Notes: generated from the sequence alone by a model not told the origin. Shown: positions 7,797-17,419, counted from the stretch's first letter. The stretch is 64,000 bases of DNA from Salimicrobium flavidum (GCF_900156645.1 NZ_FTOC01000005.1:1-64000); one strand, 5' to 3'. Program-made: numbers and translations.

Positions 7797-8312
7797 GTGG
7801 AATTTCATCAAAAGGAAATAGTTACACCTCTTGGACCTATACTCGCTACAGCGGATGAAGAGAAGCTCCTCCGCCTTGATTACGGTGATGCCGAAGAAAA
7901 GGGGGACCTTCATAAGAAACATATACGTGCATTTCTGGATAAACACCCTGTAATAGACAATGGGGATACAGAATTGCTGAAAGAAACCGAGAAACAACTC
8001 CAGGAATACTTTCAGGGAGAACGAAGAAGTTTCGATCTCCCTTACGAGTTTCATGGTACAGCCTTTCAGAAGAATGTATGGAAAACGTTAGCATCAGAGG
8101 TTCAGTTCGGCGAAACATGTTCCTACAAAGAACTTGCGAAAAATGCTGGCAATGAAAAGGCGGTACGTGCCATCGGAGGAGCGATGAATAAAAACCCTTT
8201 TTCGGTGATTGTTCCGTGCCACCGGGTTGTAGGTCATACCGGGAAACTTACCGGTTACGGGGGCGGCGTCGATAAAAAAGTGTATCTGCTTGAACTTGAA
8301 ACCACCCCTTAA
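7797..8312 (+). CDS. ogt: Methylated-DNA--[protein]-cysteine S-methyltransferase
   Basis: Suicide DNA-repair protein that takes alkyl groups from O6-alkylguanine. It has 171 residues, with the active-site motif IVPCHRVVG (acceptor Cys near residue 141), the preceding helix-turn-helix (SYKELAKNAGNEKAVRAIGGAM), and GYGGG after it. The N-terminal domain is weakly conserved, as usual. I placed the start at GTG 7797, eight bases after AAGAGGAG; another in-frame GTG at 7788 lies inside that ribosome site. It is the last gene of the ATPase-queG-ogt run and its stop codon is inside the terminator hairpin. Confidence 0.93.
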   Translation: MEFHQKEIVTPLGPILATADEEKLLRLDYGDAEEKGDLHKKHIRAFLDKHPVIDNGDTELLKETEKQLQEYFQGERRSFDLPYEFHGTAFQKNVWKTLASEVQFGETCSYKELAKNAGNEKAVRAIGGAMNKNPFSVIVPCHRVVGHTGKLTGYGGGVDKKVYLLELETTP

Positions 8313-8328
8313 GAGCGGGTGGTTTTTT
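8299..8328 (+). terminator. Terminator of the ATPase-queG-ogt unit
   Basis: Stem ACCACCC/GGGTGGT followed by six T; the 5' arm lies within the last codons of ogt. Confidence 0.88.
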
Positions 8329-8379
8329 GGTGGACCAGCCTTTAAATATGAAATCTTTCGGAAGATAATCACTAAGGTG

Positions 8380-8388
8380 TGCTATAAT
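8380..8388 (+). promoter_or_regulatory. Extended -10 promoter before trmL
   Basis: TGC-TATAAT, an extended -10 element, with no good -35 seventeen bases upstream. The trmL start is 38 bases downstream. Confidence 0.55.
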
Positions 8389-8425
8389 ATTCAGGTTGAA
8401 GAAAAAAAGATCAGAGGTGAACCGA

Positions 8426-8902
8426 ATGCCGAACCATGTGGTATTATTTCAGCCGGAGATTCCTGCGAATACCGGAAATATAGCCAGAACGTGTCTAGCT
8501 ACCAATACTTCTCTTCATCTGATTCATCCGCTCGGTTTTTCCACGGAGGACAAAATGGTGAAGAGGGCAGGGCTCGATTACTGGTATGATGTGACGATCA
8601 ACCATTACGACTCGCTTGAGGAGCTTTATGACAAGTATCCGGAGGGAGAATTCTATTACGTTGAAAATTTCGGGGATGCTTCCTTCGTTGATATGGATTA
8701 TACAAATACTTCAAGAGACCATCTTTTCGTTTTCGGTAGGGAAAGCGACGGGATTCCGCATGAATTGTTGCAGGGACTGGAAGAGCGGTGTGTCCGTATC
8801 CCGATGACGGATAAGGTAAGATCATTGAATCTGGCGAATTCGGTTTCTGTTATGCTCTTTCATGCCCTGCATGAACAGGGATTCCCGGGCCTCATCAAAT
8901 AA
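8426..8902 (+). CDS. trmL: tRNA (cytidine/uridine-34 2'-O)-methyltransferase TrmL
   Basis: A SPOUT-class enzyme that methylates the ribose of the wobble base in certain tRNA-Leu species. The 158-residue protein has all three SPOUT motifs: NTGNIARTC (near residue 15), FGRESDGIP (near 101) and RIPMTDKVRSLNLANSV (near 124), which forms the knotted SAM site. ATG 8426 follows AGAGGTGA; the in-frame TTG at 8396 has no ribosome site. It is single-gene, with an extended -10 promoter ahead and repeat DNA behind. Confidence 0.94.
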   Translation: MPNHVVLFQPEIPANTGNIARTCLATNTSLHLIHPLGFSTEDKMVKRAGLDYWYDVTINHYDSLEELYDKYPEGEFYYVENFGDASFVDMDYTNTSRDHLFVFGRESDGIPHELLQGLEERCVRIPMTDKVRSLNLANSVSVMLFHALHEQGFPGLIK

Positions 8903-8927
8903 TCCCTCAGATGAATAATTAAAATAA

Positions 8928-9102
8928 AGCTCTGTTTCCGTCCCTGGTTGATTTTTATCTCTACGGGTGGAAGCTTGGCTGCGGAGATGATGCGAACTTT
9001 CAGAATCTTACTTCGTTCGATTCCTGTAATTTTCCGTTCATGCTTTTCCCGCAGGTGTCTCGACCCTTCGTTTTAAAATCAACAACCGGCTTTAACAGAG
9101 CC
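8928..9102. repeat. MITE-like intergenic repeat, copy 1
   Basis: About 175 bp. Outer ends are GCTCTGTT (left) and AACAGAGC (right). Inside lie GTTGATTTT and AAAATCAAC, so the termini form nested inverted repeats. The core begins ATCTCTACGGGTGGAAGCTT and ends ACCCTTCGTT. The same core recurs at 29224-29393 and in part at 57861-58048; the right end recurs at 18464-18565. No coding frame is evident. Confidence 0.75.
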
Positions 9103-9108
9103 AAAATA

Positions 9109-9138
9109 AAAAGGATCGCCGGGGAGGCGATCCTTTTG
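9109..9138. terminator. Bidirectional terminator
   Basis: Stem AAGGATCGCC/GGCGATCCTT with a 5-nt loop, A-rich on the left and T-rich on the right. It ends the small minus-strand gene and could also end trmL transcription. Confidence 0.85.
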
Positions 9139-9143
9139 CTATA

Positions 9144-9236
9144 TTATTTCTTCGCTCCAGGCTTTTCGTCGTGTCCTGCAGCAAAAATAGATGAAAGAAA
9201 AGAAATACAAACCATCATGATCAATGTCATTTTCAT
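9144..9236 (-). CDS. Small hydrophobic/secreted peptide, 30 aa, unknown
   Basis: Minus-strand ATG at 9236 preceded by a strong AAGGAGGCG, 30 codons, then TAA. The peptide is MKMTLIMMVCISFLSSIFAA followed by GHDEKPGAKK. The first 20 residues form one membrane segment or signal peptide, ending in a possible AxA-like cleavage site; the tail is short and charged. A -10-like TATAAT lies about 40 bases upstream on the same strand, and a terminator follows the stop codon directly. The good ribosome site, promoter and terminator make translation likely. I do not recognise the family. It lies just downstream of lipA in the same direction. Confidence 0.6.
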   Translation of the reverse strand: MKMTLIMMVCISFLSSIFAAGHDEKPGAKK

Positions 9237-9310
9237 GTCTAACGCCTCCTTCATATCCGCTCGAATCTAAGTACATTATACATGAGGATATTTATAAAGG
9301 AAATGGGGTC

Positions 9311-10258
9311 CTAGAAATTTGTATTGGACAGTTGCTGACCGGAATTCTCTTCGTATCCTTTCACATATTCCATTTTTCGTTGATTCGTCGTTTTATTCAC
9401 CTGTTCATCGGCATGATAGGAAGAACGGACAAGAGGGCCTGCTTCACAATGGGTGAATCCTTTTTCAAGTGCGATCCTTTTAAGTTCTTCGAATTCGTCA
9501 GGGTGATAATATCTCTCTACATTCAAGTGTTTTTTGGTAGGTTGTAAATATTGTCCAAGCGTTACGATATCCACGTTATTGGCTCGTAAATCGTCCATCG
9601 CTTCGATCAGTTCCTCCTTCGTTTCTCCGAGACCAACCATGATACTGGACTTGGTAGGAGTTCCCGGGCGCATTTCTTTCACGCGGCGTAACAATTCCAG
9701 AGAACGGTCATACATAGCGATTGCCCGGACTTTTTTAGTAAGACGACGCACAGTTTCGATATTATGATTGAAAATATCCGGTTCTCCTGAGAGAAGTGTG
9801 GAAAGACTTTCGTGGTCGCCTTTCATATCGGAAGGAAGAATCTCAACGGAACATCCCGGCATGCGACGACGGATCGCGTTGACAGTTTCAGCGAAGACAG
9901 CAGCGCCGCCATCTTTAAGATCATCACGCGCTACAGAAGTGACCACGACATGTTTCAGTTCCATAATTTCCACTGATTCAGCTACCCTTTCCGGTTCTCC
10001 CCAGTCGAGTTCATTCGGGAGCCCTGTTTTGACGGCACAGAAGCGGCAGCCTCTCGTACATGTATCCCCGAGGATCATAAACGTGGCGGTTTTCCTTTCG
10101 CTCCAGCATTCATGAATATTCGGACATCTGGCTTCCTCACAGACGGTATTCAACTTTTTGTTTCTCATCAATTTTTTCAGTTTCATATAAGACTGGTTCG
10201 TATTCAGTTTGATTTTCAACCATTCCGGTTTTCTGACATGTTCGTAATTTTTAGGCAT
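9311..10258 (-). CDS. lipA: Lipoyl synthase
   Basis: Radical-SAM enzyme that inserts two sulfurs into protein-bound octanoyl groups to make lipoyl cofactor. The 315-residue protein has the auxiliary cluster motif C-x4-C-x5-C ([12 protein letters not shown], near residue 39), the radical-SAM triad CTRGCRFC (near 66) and the C-terminal RSSYHADE with the serine ligand. ATG at 10258 follows AAAGGAG. It is 15 bases downstream of lipM, so one operon makes and finishes lipoyl groups, and it faces odhAB, whose E2 subunit carries lipoate. Confidence 0.97.
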   Translation of the reverse strand: MPKNYEHVRKPEWLKIKLNTNQSYMKLKKLMRNKKLNTVCEEARCPNIHECWSERKTATFMILGDTCTRGCRFCAVKTGLPNELDWGEPERVAESVEIMELKHVVVTSVARDDLKDGGAAVFAETVNAIRRRMPGCSVEILPSDMKGDHESLSTLLSGEPDIFNHNIETVRRLTKKVRAIAMYDRSLELLRRVKEMRPGTPTKSSIMVGLGETKEELIEAMDDLRANNVDIVTLGQYLQPTKKHLNVERYYHPDEFEELKRIALEKGFTHCEAGPLVRSSYHADEQVNKTTNQRKMEYVKGYEENSGQQLSNTNF

Positions 10259-10273
10259 ATGTATGCTCCTTTG

Positions 10274-11098
10274 TCATCGTTTAAAGTTCCACTCGTCGGT
10301 CAGATACTTGGTTTCGGCCAGAACTCGGACTTCCTCCCACTCATGTGGAGAAAGGCTGCATGATTCGAAGTTCACGCCGATCCCTTCATGGAAACCCTCC
10401 AGAAAAGCATCGCGCACCTGTGTGAGTCCCGGGTGCTCTCCTGTGATATCCGCGATGCTTGCAGCCTTATTTTTGAAACTTTGCTGCGACCGTTTTTTAA
10501 CTTGTTCATTTGGATAGAGGAACATGTCGAACAGTTTCTCTTCATCTGTTTGAATCGGAATGGATCCGTGTTGAAGAAGAACTCCCCCTTGTCGGACTTG
10601 GGCACTTCCTGCTATCTTCTTATCGTTTACGGTAAGTTCATACCAGGAAGGTTCTTCGAAACAGACAGAAGATTGATTGTCTGTTCGCCCATATTCAGGG
10701 ATAGCATAATCCGTTTCAATTCCAAGGTTGCGGAAGCCGTTCAGGAGACCTTTTGATAAAATGAGATAGGCATCCTTCACAGTAGCAGGGATCATCGGAT
10801 GTGCTTCCGAGACGATAATACTGTATGTAAGTTCTTCGTCGTGAAGGACTGCTCTTCCTCCTGTAGGACGCCGCACGATTTCCGCTCGATGGCGGGAAGC
10901 CCCGTCCGTATTAATACGGCCTTTCGTTTTTTGGAACTGTCCCAGCGAAAGGCCTGCGGGTTGCCAGGTATAAAAACGTAATACGGGTGGGATTTTTTGT
11001 TCGCGGTGCCATTTCATCAATGCTTCATCCAAAGCCATGTTCATTGCCGGGCTCAAATCTGGAGTGTAAAGATAGTTCCATGTTTCCAAATCATTCAC
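10274..11098 (-). CDS. lipM: Octanoyl-[GcvH]:protein octanoyltransferase LipM
   Basis: Transfers octanoate from acyl carrier protein to GcvH, the first step of lipoate synthesis in Bacillus. The 274-residue protein has the LplA/LipB fold: RRPTGGRAVLHDEELTYS (residues 77-93), the catalytic cysteine C146 (SSVCFEEPSWYEL) and KKIAGSAQVRQGG around lysine 161. The Cys position fits LipM (Cys150 in B. subtilis) rather than LipL or LplA. The start is 14 bases from a palindrome that overlaps its promoter. lipA follows directly. In B. subtilis lipM and lipA are not adjacent, so the pairing here is notable. Confidence 0.9.
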   Translation of the reverse strand: MNDLETWNYLYTPDLSPAMNMALDEALMKWHREQKIPPVLRFYTWQPAGLSLGQFQKTKGRINTDGASRHRAEIVRRPTGGRAVLHDEELTYSIIVSEAHPMIPATVKDAYLILSKGLLNGFRNLGIETDYAIPEYGRTDNQSSVCFEEPSWYELTVNDKKIAGSAQVRQGGVLLQHGSIPIQTDEEKLFDMFLYPNEQVKKRSQQSFKNKAASIADITGEHPGLTQVRDAFLEGFHEGIGVNFESCSLSPHEWEEVRVLAETKYLTDEWNFKR

Positions 11099-11111
11099 TT
11101 CTTTCGTTTAA

Positions 11112-11156
11112 AGGATTAAACGATTTAATCCTAACAGGGGTTCGAAAATATGTCAA
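11112..11156 (-). promoter_or_regulatory. lipM-lipA promoter with overlapping palindromic operator
   Basis: On the minus strand a perfect TTGACA (11156-11151), a 17-base spacer and TAGGAT (11133-11128) form a promoter. A perfect inverted repeat with 9-bp arms (AGGATTAAA / TTTAATCCT, 3-nt centre, 11112-11132) covers the -10 and the expected start site. That is a repressor-operator layout; the repressor is unknown. Confidence 0.65.
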
Positions 11157-11378
11157 AAGAAGGTAATAACTTCCGGAAAAGAGTCTGTTTTAGTGATGGA
11201 TTGAATACCATAATGAACAGGTCCCTGTCTTTGGGTTAAATATTACCTGAGACGGGTAAGTATTATATGATTTATTTTTCATTTCGTGTTCACAACATTT
11301 TTTTCTTGTTATAATGGAAGATGGAATAACTTTCACAGTCATGATCACGAGAAAAGAAGAAAAATATGCTAGTAGCTG
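11157..11378. other. Non-coding region between lipM and odhA
   Basis: Most of the 375-base lipM-odhA gap. A further TATAAT at 11310-11315 has only weak -35 candidates (TTCACA at 15 bases). I see no open frame with a ribosome site and no known riboswitch. Confidence 0.5.
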
Positions 11379-11407
11379 TTGAAGGTTGGTTGTTACAGTT
11401 CTATAAT
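11379..11407 (+). promoter_or_regulatory. odhAB promoter
   Basis: TTGAAG (11379-11384), exact 17-base spacer, TATAAT (11402-11407). This leaves a leader of about 60 bases to the odhA GTG. Confidence 0.7.
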
Positions 11408-11418
11408 AGAGTTTGAAT

Positions 11419-11440
11419 TTGCAAACGTTTACGTTTTCAT
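11419..11440. promoter_or_regulatory. CcpA cre-like site in the odhAB leader
   Basis: TTGCAAACGTTTACGTTTTCA contains overlapping cre-like cores (TGAAAACGTAAACG on the minus strand), one base off the TGWAANCGNTNWCA consensus. It lies about +6 to +27 from the likely start, where CcpA would block elongation. Catabolite repression of odhAB is known in B. subtilis. Confidence 0.5.
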
Positions 11441-11473
11441 ACATCATCCAAGACTAATTTGGGGGTAATTTTC

Positions 11474-14338
11474 GTGTCGAATCCAGAATCAAAAGAAATA
11501 TTTTGGTCCAAATTCCATGGTCCCAATATGGGATACATAGAGGAGCAATATGAACGGTATCAGGAAGATGAAAATGCTGTAGATTCTTCGATGAAAGAAC
11601 TTTTTGAAAAACACGGGGCGCCGGCTCAATTGAACGGTTCAACTGTTCAATCAGGAGAAGCCAATGCTCTGTCATCACAGGATATAGTAAATGTCTCTGC
11701 TGCACTGAAACTTGTAGAGGCTATTCGTCGTGATGGTCATCTCGCTGCCGATATCTACGCAGTGGGAGGATTTGATCGTCCGGGTACAGAATTGCTTGAG
11801 CCAGAGACATATGGTACGTCGCAAGAGGAACTGGAGAAACTTCCGGCGGAATGGGTATGGCCGGAAGCTAATGTCAGACTTGATAATGCGTGGCAGGCTA
11901 TAAAAACCTTGAAAGAAAGGTACGCCGGCACCCTTTCTTTTGAATATGACCATGTCCACAACGAAAACGAGCGTTCCTGGTTGAGAGAAAGAGTGGAGTC
12001 CGGTTCCTTCAATGTCAATCTCTCCAATGAAGAACGTAAGCAATTGTTGTATCGTCTTGTAGAAGTGGAGAACTTCGAGCATTTTCTCGCGAAGACGTTC
12101 GTAGCCCAGAAACGCTTTTCCATCGAAGGACTCGATGCGATGATTCCTATGCTCGATAGAATGGTGCAATCGGCAGCAGGGGATCACATACGTCATATGA
12201 TGATAGGTATGGCTCACAGGGGGCGTCTGAATGTTCTGGCGCATGTGTTGGGTAAACCTTATGAAAAGATTTTCTCGGAGTTCAATCATTCCCCTTCAAA
12301 AGAACTTATGCCCTCCGAAGGTTCTCAGGGAATAAACTATGGATGGACGGGCGATGTGAAATATCACTTCGGCGCTAAGCGGGAAGTGAAAAACGGAGAT
12401 GATCATCACTCCACACGTGTAACGTTGAGTCACAACCCTTCCCATTTGGAATTTGTAAACCCTGTCGTACAGGGATTTGCAAGAGCTGCTCAGGATTATC
12501 GTGAAGAACCCGGAAATTCTGTCATTGATGAAGATGGAGCTATCGGTGTACTTATTCACGGGGATGCTGCATTTATTGGTGAGGGCGTTGTAGCAGAAAC
12601 GCTGAACTTAAGTGATCTTGAAGGGTACCGTTCGGGTGGAACGGTGCATATTATTGCGAATAACCTGGTAGGTTTCACCACCAACAGAAAAGAAGGAAGG
12701 TCCACCCGCTATGCAAGTGACCTTGCCAAAGGTTTTGAAATTCCGATTATGCACGTGAACGCGGACGACCCGGAGGCTTGTCTTTCCGCAATGTCTTTGG
12801 CTTATGAATACCGTCAGAAATTCCATAAGGATGTGCTGATCGATCTCGTGGGCTATCGTCGATATGGTCATAATGAAATCGACGAGCCACGCGCGACCCA
12901 ACCTCGTCTGTATAATGAAATCGACGAACATCCGACCATTGCGAATGTGTATGGAAATCGTCTGATCAAAGAAGAAGTCATAAATGATGAGGAACTGGAT
13001 GAGTACAAAGATAAGGTGAATTCCAATTTAAGCGACATTTATAATAGCATGGAAGAAGAAGATACCCATGAACCTGATGTTCAGGGGCGTCCTCACGGAG
13101 TGGAGCGTTCTCTTGAAGAATTCGAGACTGTGGTAGACCTGGAACGTCTGAAATCCCTCAATGAACAGATGCTTAAGCGTCCGGAAGAGTTCAACGGATT
13201 CAAGAAACTCGAAAAAATTCTTCATAAACGAAAAGATATGCTTGAAGAAGGCAACAAAGTGGACTGGGCCACTGCAGAGGCTCTGGCTTTTGCCTCTATT
13301 CTCGAGGAAGGGCAACCGATCCGCGTTACCGGTCAGGATACGCAGCGGGGAACGTTCGCCCACCGTCACATGGTCCTTCATGACACGGAAACGGGTGAAA
13401 CATATTGCCCGCTACACGGAATTGAACAGGCGAAAGCATCTTTCGATATATTCAACAGCCCTTTATCTGAAGCCGGTGTACTCGGGTTCGAATATGGATA
13501 TAGCGTGCACTCTCAGGAAACGCTCGTTGTGTGGGAAGCTCAGTTCGGTGATTTCGCAAATGCCGGACAGGTCATATTTGATCAGTTTGTTTCTTCCGGC
13601 CGTGCAAAGTGGAATGAGCAATCGAATATGGTATTTCTGCTTCCTCATGGATACGAAGGACAGGGACCTGAACATTCTAGCGCCCGTCTCGAACGTTTCC
13701 TCCAGCTAGCTGCTGAAAACAATTGGACTGTCGCTAATGTTACCTCCGCTGCTCAGTATTTCCATTTGCTTCGCAGACAGTCGGCAATCAGCTGTATGGA
13801 AGAGGAAAGACCTTTGGTGTTGATGACACCTAAAAGTCTGTTACGTAATCAGAGAGTGGCTTCAGAAGCTTCTGAATTCACTGACAGCGGCTTCCATGCC
13901 CTGGTCCGCCAGCCTGGATTGACGAAAGAGAAGAAGAAAGATAAAGAGAAAGTGGAAACACTACTTCTCGGAAGCGGGAAGATCATGGTAGATATAGAAG
14001 ACCGTACTGAAAAAGAAGAAAGCTCGTTCGAAACAATAGACGCCGTACGAGTCGAGCAGATTTATCCTTTCCAAAAAGAAAAGTTGAAAAAAATCATGAA
14101 AGAATACCCGAACCTCAAAGAGCTGGTGTGGGTTCAGGAAGAGCCGCAAAACATGGGAAGCTGGTACTTTGTGGAAGGTATCCTTTATAATTTGCTTGAG
14201 AAGGGGCAAATCCACCGTTATGTCGGTCGTCCTCACCGTGCTTCTCCGTCCGTTGGTGAGCCGAACATTCATAAGACAGAACAGAACCGCATTATACAGG
14301 AAGCTCTTCAAATCTCTAAAGGAGGCAATTCACAATGA
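11474..14338 (+). CDS. odhA: 2-oxoglutarate dehydrogenase E1 component
   Basis: Thiamine-diphosphate subunit that decarboxylates 2-oxoglutarate in the TCA cycle and passes the succinyl group to the lipoyl arm of OdhB. The protein has 954 residues, normal for Bacillus Odh[16 protein letters not shown], the ThDP region [18 protein letters not shown] and the Mg-binding NNLVGFTT are all visible, as is the C-terminal transketolase-like part ([25 protein letters not shown]-type segment). The GTG start at 11474 follows GGGGGT by eight bases; an in-frame TTG at 11459 lies in that ribosome site. Its last codon overlaps odhB (ATGA), so the subunits are translationally coupled. Confidence 0.97.
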   Translation: MSNPESKEIFWSKFHGPNMGYIEEQYERYQEDENAVDSSMKELFEKHGAPAQLNGSTVQSGEANALSSQDIVNVSAALKLVEAIRRDGHLAADIYAVGGFDRPGTELLEPETYGTSQEELEKLPAEWVWPEANVRLDNAWQAIKTLKERYAGTLSFEYDHVHNENERSWLRERVESGSFNVNLSNEERKQLLYRLVEVENFEHFLAKTFVAQKRFSIEGLDAMIPMLDRMVQSAAGDHIRHMMIGMAHRGRLNVLAHVLGKPYEKIFSEFNHSPSKELMPSEGSQGINYGWTGDVKYHFGAKREVKNGDDHHSTRVTLSHNPSHLEFVNPVVQGFARAAQDYREEPGNSVIDEDGAIGVLIHGDAAFIGEGVVAETLNLSDLEGYRSGGTVHIIANNLVGFTTNRKEGRSTRYASDLAKGFEIPIMHVNADDPEACLSAMSLAYEYRQKFHKDVLIDLVGYRRYGHNEIDEPRATQPRLYNEIDEHPTIANVYGNRLIKEEVINDEELDEYKDKVNSNLSDIYNSMEEEDTHEPDVQGRPHGVERSLEEFETVVDLERLKSLNEQMLKRPEEFNGFKKLEKILHKRKDMLEEGNKVDWATAEALAFASILEEGQPIRVTGQDTQRGTFAHRHMVLHDTETGETYCPLHGIEQAKASFDIFNSPLSEAGVLGFEYGYSVHSQETLVVWEAQFGDFANAGQVIFDQFVSSGRAKWNEQSNMVFLLPHGYEGQGPEHSSARLERFLQLAAENNWTVANVTSAAQYFHLLRRQSAISCMEEERPLVLMTPKSLLRNQRVASEASEFTDSGFHALVRQPGLTKEKKKDKEKVETLLLGSGKIMVDIEDRTEKEESSFETIDAVRVEQIYPFQKEKLKKIMKEYPNLKELVWVQEEPQNMGSWYFVEGILYNLLEKGQIHRYVGRPHRASPSVGEPNIHKTEQNRIIQEALQISKGGNSQ

Positions 14339-15651
14339 AGGAAATAAAAGTACCGGAACTGGCTGAATCAATCACTGAAGGAACGATAGCAGAATGGCTC
14401 GTAGGAGAAGGGGATAAAGTTGAAAAAGGCGACCCGGTTCTGGAGCTCGAAACAGATAAGGTGAACGTAGAAGTGAACGCAGATACAGGAGGGGTCATCA
14501 CAGAACTTCTGAAAAAAGAGGGAGATGACGTGGAAGTAGGAGATGTCATCGCTAAAGTGGATGAAACCGGTGAAGCTTCCGGAGAATCTGGTTCCAAGGA
14601 TGATTCCTCTGAAGACGATTCCTCCGAAGAGAAGCAGAAAGATGAGAGCAAGAAGGAAGAGGAACCGAAGAAAGAAGAGAAAGAAACTGACAAAGAAGAA
14701 GAGAAAGAAGAGAAGACTTCTGATGACGATTCGAAAAGAGGAGACGTCATCGCTACCCCTGCAGCGCGTAAGCGTGCCCGGGAACTAGGGATCGACCTGA
14801 GTCAAATCTCAGCTCGCGACCCTTACGGCCGTGTTCGTCCGGAAGATGTGGAGGAACACGCGCAGGGCGGATCGAAAAAAGAGGAAAAACAAACTTCCGG
14901 ATCTTCTGACGATACAAAAGAAAAGCAAGAAGATAAAGAAGAATTCGAGAAACCGGTAGAACGTGAAAAAATGTCCCGTCGCCGTCAGACGATCGCTAAA
15001 CGCCTGGTGGAAGTGCAACAGGAATCTGCGATGCTGACGACGTTCAACGAAGTGGATATGACCAATGTGATGAACCTTCGTAAGGAACGTAAAGAATCGT
15101 TCCAGGACAAACACGGGGTCAAACTCGGTTTCATGTCATTCTTCACGAAAGCGGTAGTCGGCGCTCTTAAAGAATTCCCGTTATTGAACGCGGAAATACA
15201 GGGCAAAGAAATCGTGAAAAAGAAATTCTATGATATCGGTATGGCTGTTTCTACTGAAGACGGTCTTGTCGTACCGAATGTGCGTGACGCGGATCGGATC
15301 GGTTTCGCAGGTATTGAGAGTGAAATCATCCGTCTGGCTGAGATGGCACGAAATAAAGAACTTGGCCTTGAGGACCTTCAGGGTGGTTCCTTCACGATTA
15401 CAAACGGTGGTATCTTCGGATCCATGCTTTCGACACCTATCCTGAATTCACCGCAAGTCGGTATTCTCGGTCTTCATAATATCGAAAAGCGTCCGAAAGT
15501 AATGCCGGATGATTCCATTCAAGCACGTCCGATGATGTATATCGCTCTTTCTTATGATCACCGTATCGTAGATGGTAAAGAAGCTGTGCAGTTCCTTCGT
15601 CGCATCAAAGAAATGATTGAAGATCCATATGACCTTCTTCTGGAAGGGTAG
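14335..15651 (+). CDS. odhB: 2-oxoglutarate dehydrogenase E2 (dihydrolipoamide succinyltransferase)
   Basis: Core acyltransferase of the 2-oxoglutarate dehydrogenase complex, 438 residues. Domains in order: lipoyl domain (1-76, lipoyl-lysine K42 in ETDKVNVEV), a very long Glu/Lys/Asp/Ser linker (about 83-138), the E1/E3-binding domain (about 139-176), a second charged linker, and the catalytic domain (about 205-438) ending in [10 protein letters not shown] with the active His and Asp. The highly charged first linker is longer and more acidic than in B. subtilis, which fits a salt-adapted proteome. ATG 14335 follows AAAGGAGG and overlaps the odhA stop. A terminator closes the operon. E3 is not encoded here and must come from elsewhere. 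Confidence 0.96.
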   Translation: MKEIKVPELAESITEGTIAEWLVGEGDKVEKGDPVLELETDKVNVEVNADTGGVITELLKKEGDDVEVGDVIAKVDETGEASGESGSKDDSSEDDSSEEKQKDESKKEEEPKKEEKETDKEEEKEEKTSDDDSKRGDVIATPAARKRARELGIDLSQISARDPYGRVRPEDVEEHAQGGSKKEEKQTSGSSDDTKEKQEDKEEFEKPVEREKMSRRRQTIAKRLVEVQQESAMLTTFNEVDMTNVMNLRKERKESFQDKHGVKLGFMSFFTKAVVGALKEFPLLNAEIQGKEIVKKKFYDIGMAVSTEDGLVVPNVRDADRIGFAGIESEIIRLAEMARNKELGLEDLQGGSFTITNGGIFGSMLSTPILNSPQVGILGLHNIEKRPKVMPDDSIQARPMMYIALSYDHRIVDGKEAVQFLRRIKEMIEDPYDLLLEG

Positions 15652-15663
15652 TATGATATATAA

Positions 15664-15698
15664 TAAAAGGCGGCCTTTTCAGAAGGTCGCCTTTTATT
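15664..15698. terminator. Terminator of odhAB
   Basis: AAAAGGCG...CGCCTTTT stem with inner pairing and T-rich flank. Confidence 0.85.
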
Positions 15699-15901
15699 AC
15701 GTTTTCCAGGAGGTTGAAAAGTGAATAATGTTGAAAAGAGAAGGTCCCTGTGGCTAGCATTAGCACCTGATAGAAAGGTATCATAATATAGGTGAAGGGA
15801 AAGTGGAAATACGGTCGGGGTTTTAGTTTTATTTTACATATTTCCACTCATTCTTAATTGAATCGTTGTAGTGGAAGAACTAATCGTTGGAGGATACATG
15901 T

Positions 15902-17377
15902 ATGATACAGGAAATATTGGAATCTAATCAGTTCCTCTTACTTATCGCTTTGCTTCTTATTATAAGCGTTGTTGTCACAAAATTTTCAAGTCGTTTAGGT
16001 GTTCCGTCGCTGGTCCTGTTTATAGCTGTTGGGATGGCGATAGGTAGTGATGGACTTCAAATCGTTTATTTTGATAATGCAGAAGTAGCCCAGTTGATCG
16101 GAGTATTGGCTTTGGTGATCATTCTTTTCGAAGGGGGCATGCAGACGGAATGGCGGGAAATCCGACCGGTGGCTGTACCCTCTGTCATGCTCGCGACGGT
16201 AGGAGTGTTGTTGACTACTGTTATAGTCGCACTGACAGCTAAATACATCATCGATTTCAATTGGCTGGAAGCTTTTCTGTTAGGTTCCATTGTAGGGTCA
16301 ACAGATGCTGCAGCAGTATTTGCCGTTTTGAAGGGGAAGAATATCAAAGATAAAGTTGCATCGACGCTCGAAGCGGAATCAGGGACGAACGATCCGATGG
16401 CGGTGTTCCTGACCGTCACTTTCATCCAATTACTTACCCTCGAGGGTTCCAACGTATGGATCACTGTCGGTTCTTTTTTCTGGCAGATGGGGGCAGGCCT
16501 TCTTGTGGGATTACTTGTCGGGTATGTCGCAAGTACTTCTTTGAATAGGATAAACTTGGATTCAAGCGGCCTTTATCCGATTTTCGCTCTCGGTTTCGCT
16601 TTTCTTGCTTACAGTGCGAGTTCTCTTCTTGAAGCGAGTGGCTTACTGGCAGTTTATATAAGCGCAGTAGTAATAGGAAATCGGGAGCTCGCTTATCGCT
16701 ATTCGATTCTTCGTTTCCACGAAGGATTCGGGTGGATGGCCCAGATTTTAATGTTCATTCTACTGGGACTATTCGTCTTTCCTTCCGAAGTGTTTACGGG
16801 GGATGTGATGTGGAATGGTATAGTAACTGCACTTGTTTTGATATTCATTGCCCGACCTCTTGCTATTTTTGCAGTGCTGAGTTTTTTCAGGTTCCGCCTC
16901 AAAGAGATGCTATTCCTCTCATGGGCCGGTCTTAGGGGAGCAGTGCCGATCGTGCTGGCTATTTTTCCTATGCTTGCAGGAGTCGGGAATAGTCAGACGA
17001 TATTCAATATCGTTTTTTTCATCGTTTTGATTTCTGCTTTATTCCAAGGTTCTACCATTATGTGGTTGGCAGAGAAGTTCCAATTGGTATCGGAGAAGAA
17101 AATAAATCCCATTCATTCATTGGAAGTTATCTCAATTGGAAAAGCGAATGTAGAAATGCTTGAATTCGAAGTGACGGAACAGAATCAGATTGCCGGAGAA
17201 ACCCTGGAAGATCTTTCTCTTCCGGATCGGGCACTGATTAACGCTATCATCAGGGAAGGGGACATGATCACTCCCTATGGACAGACTACCATCGAACCCG
17301 GAGATACGCTGTATATACTAGTGACGAAAAAAGCGAAGAAAGAATTGAAGAAACGTCTCCAGGCATTGAAGGAATAA
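15902..17377 (+). CDS. NhaP2-type K+(Na+)/H+ antiporter with TrkA-C domain
   Basis: A CPA1-family antiporter of 491 residues with about 12-13 membrane helices up to residue ~385. It then has a cytoplasmic TrkA_C (RCK-C) domain (about 405-485: LEDLSLPDRALINAIIREGDMITPYGQT). The core motif FEGGMQTEW, the conserved acidic pair in ESGTNDPMAVF and GLRGAVPIVLA are present. By family it extrudes K+ or Na+ against protons, useful for salt and pH control. ATG 15902 lies eight bases after TTGGAGG; a second ATG at 15898 is out of frame. It is a single gene; the ion cannot be read from sequence. Confidence 0.9.
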   Translation: MIQEILESNQFLLLIALLLIISVVVTKFSSRLGVPSLVLFIAVGMAIGSDGLQIVYFDNAEVAQLIGVLALVIILFEGGMQTEWREIRPVAVPSVMLATVGVLLTTVIVALTAKYIIDFNWLEAFLLGSIVGSTDAAAVFAVLKGKNIKDKVASTLEAESGTNDPMAVFLTVTFIQLLTLEGSNVWITVGSFFWQMGAGLLVGLLVGYVASTSLNRINLDSSGLYPIFALGFAFLAYSASSLLEASGLLAVYISAVVIGNRELAYRYSILRFHEGFGWMAQILMFILLGLFVFPSEVFTGDVMWNGIVTALVLIFIARPLAIFAVLSFFRFRLKEMLFLSWAGLRGAVPIVLAIFPMLAGVGNSQTIFNIVFFIVLISALFQGSTIMWLAEKFQLVSEKKINPIHSLEVISIGKANVEMLEFEVTEQNQIAGETLEDLSLPDRALINAIIREGDMITPYGQTTIEPGDTLYILVTKKAKKELKKRLQALKE

Positions 17378-17391
17378 AAAGGCATAAGTAA

Positions 17392-17419
17392 GAGCCAAGG
17401 GTAGAAGGATCCTTGGCTC
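17392..17419 (+). terminator. Inverted repeat after the antiporter gene, weak terminator
   Basis: GAGCCAAGG/CCTTGGCTC, 9-bp perfect arms, 10-nt loop, but no T run follows, so intrinsic termination would be weak. Confidence 0.45.

Noticed and set aside
8290-8589. Plus-strand frame overlapping the ogt end and trmL
   Set aside because: Runs through a terminator and promoter and overlaps trmL in another frame.
8928-9102. Intergenic repeats as CRISPR or structured RNA
   Set aside because: No regular repeat-spacer units; the copies are single, far apart and carry terminal inverted repeats, which fits mobile-element remnants better.
11675-12289. Minus-strand open frame of ~200 codons inside odhA
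   Set aside because: Antisense shadow of a conserved enzyme with no start signals of its own.
15902-17377. Large-subunit Mrp or KefB-type system for the antiporter
   Set aside because: No Mrp operon partners, and the FEGGMQTEW and TrkA_C features fit the NhaP2/CvrA group.
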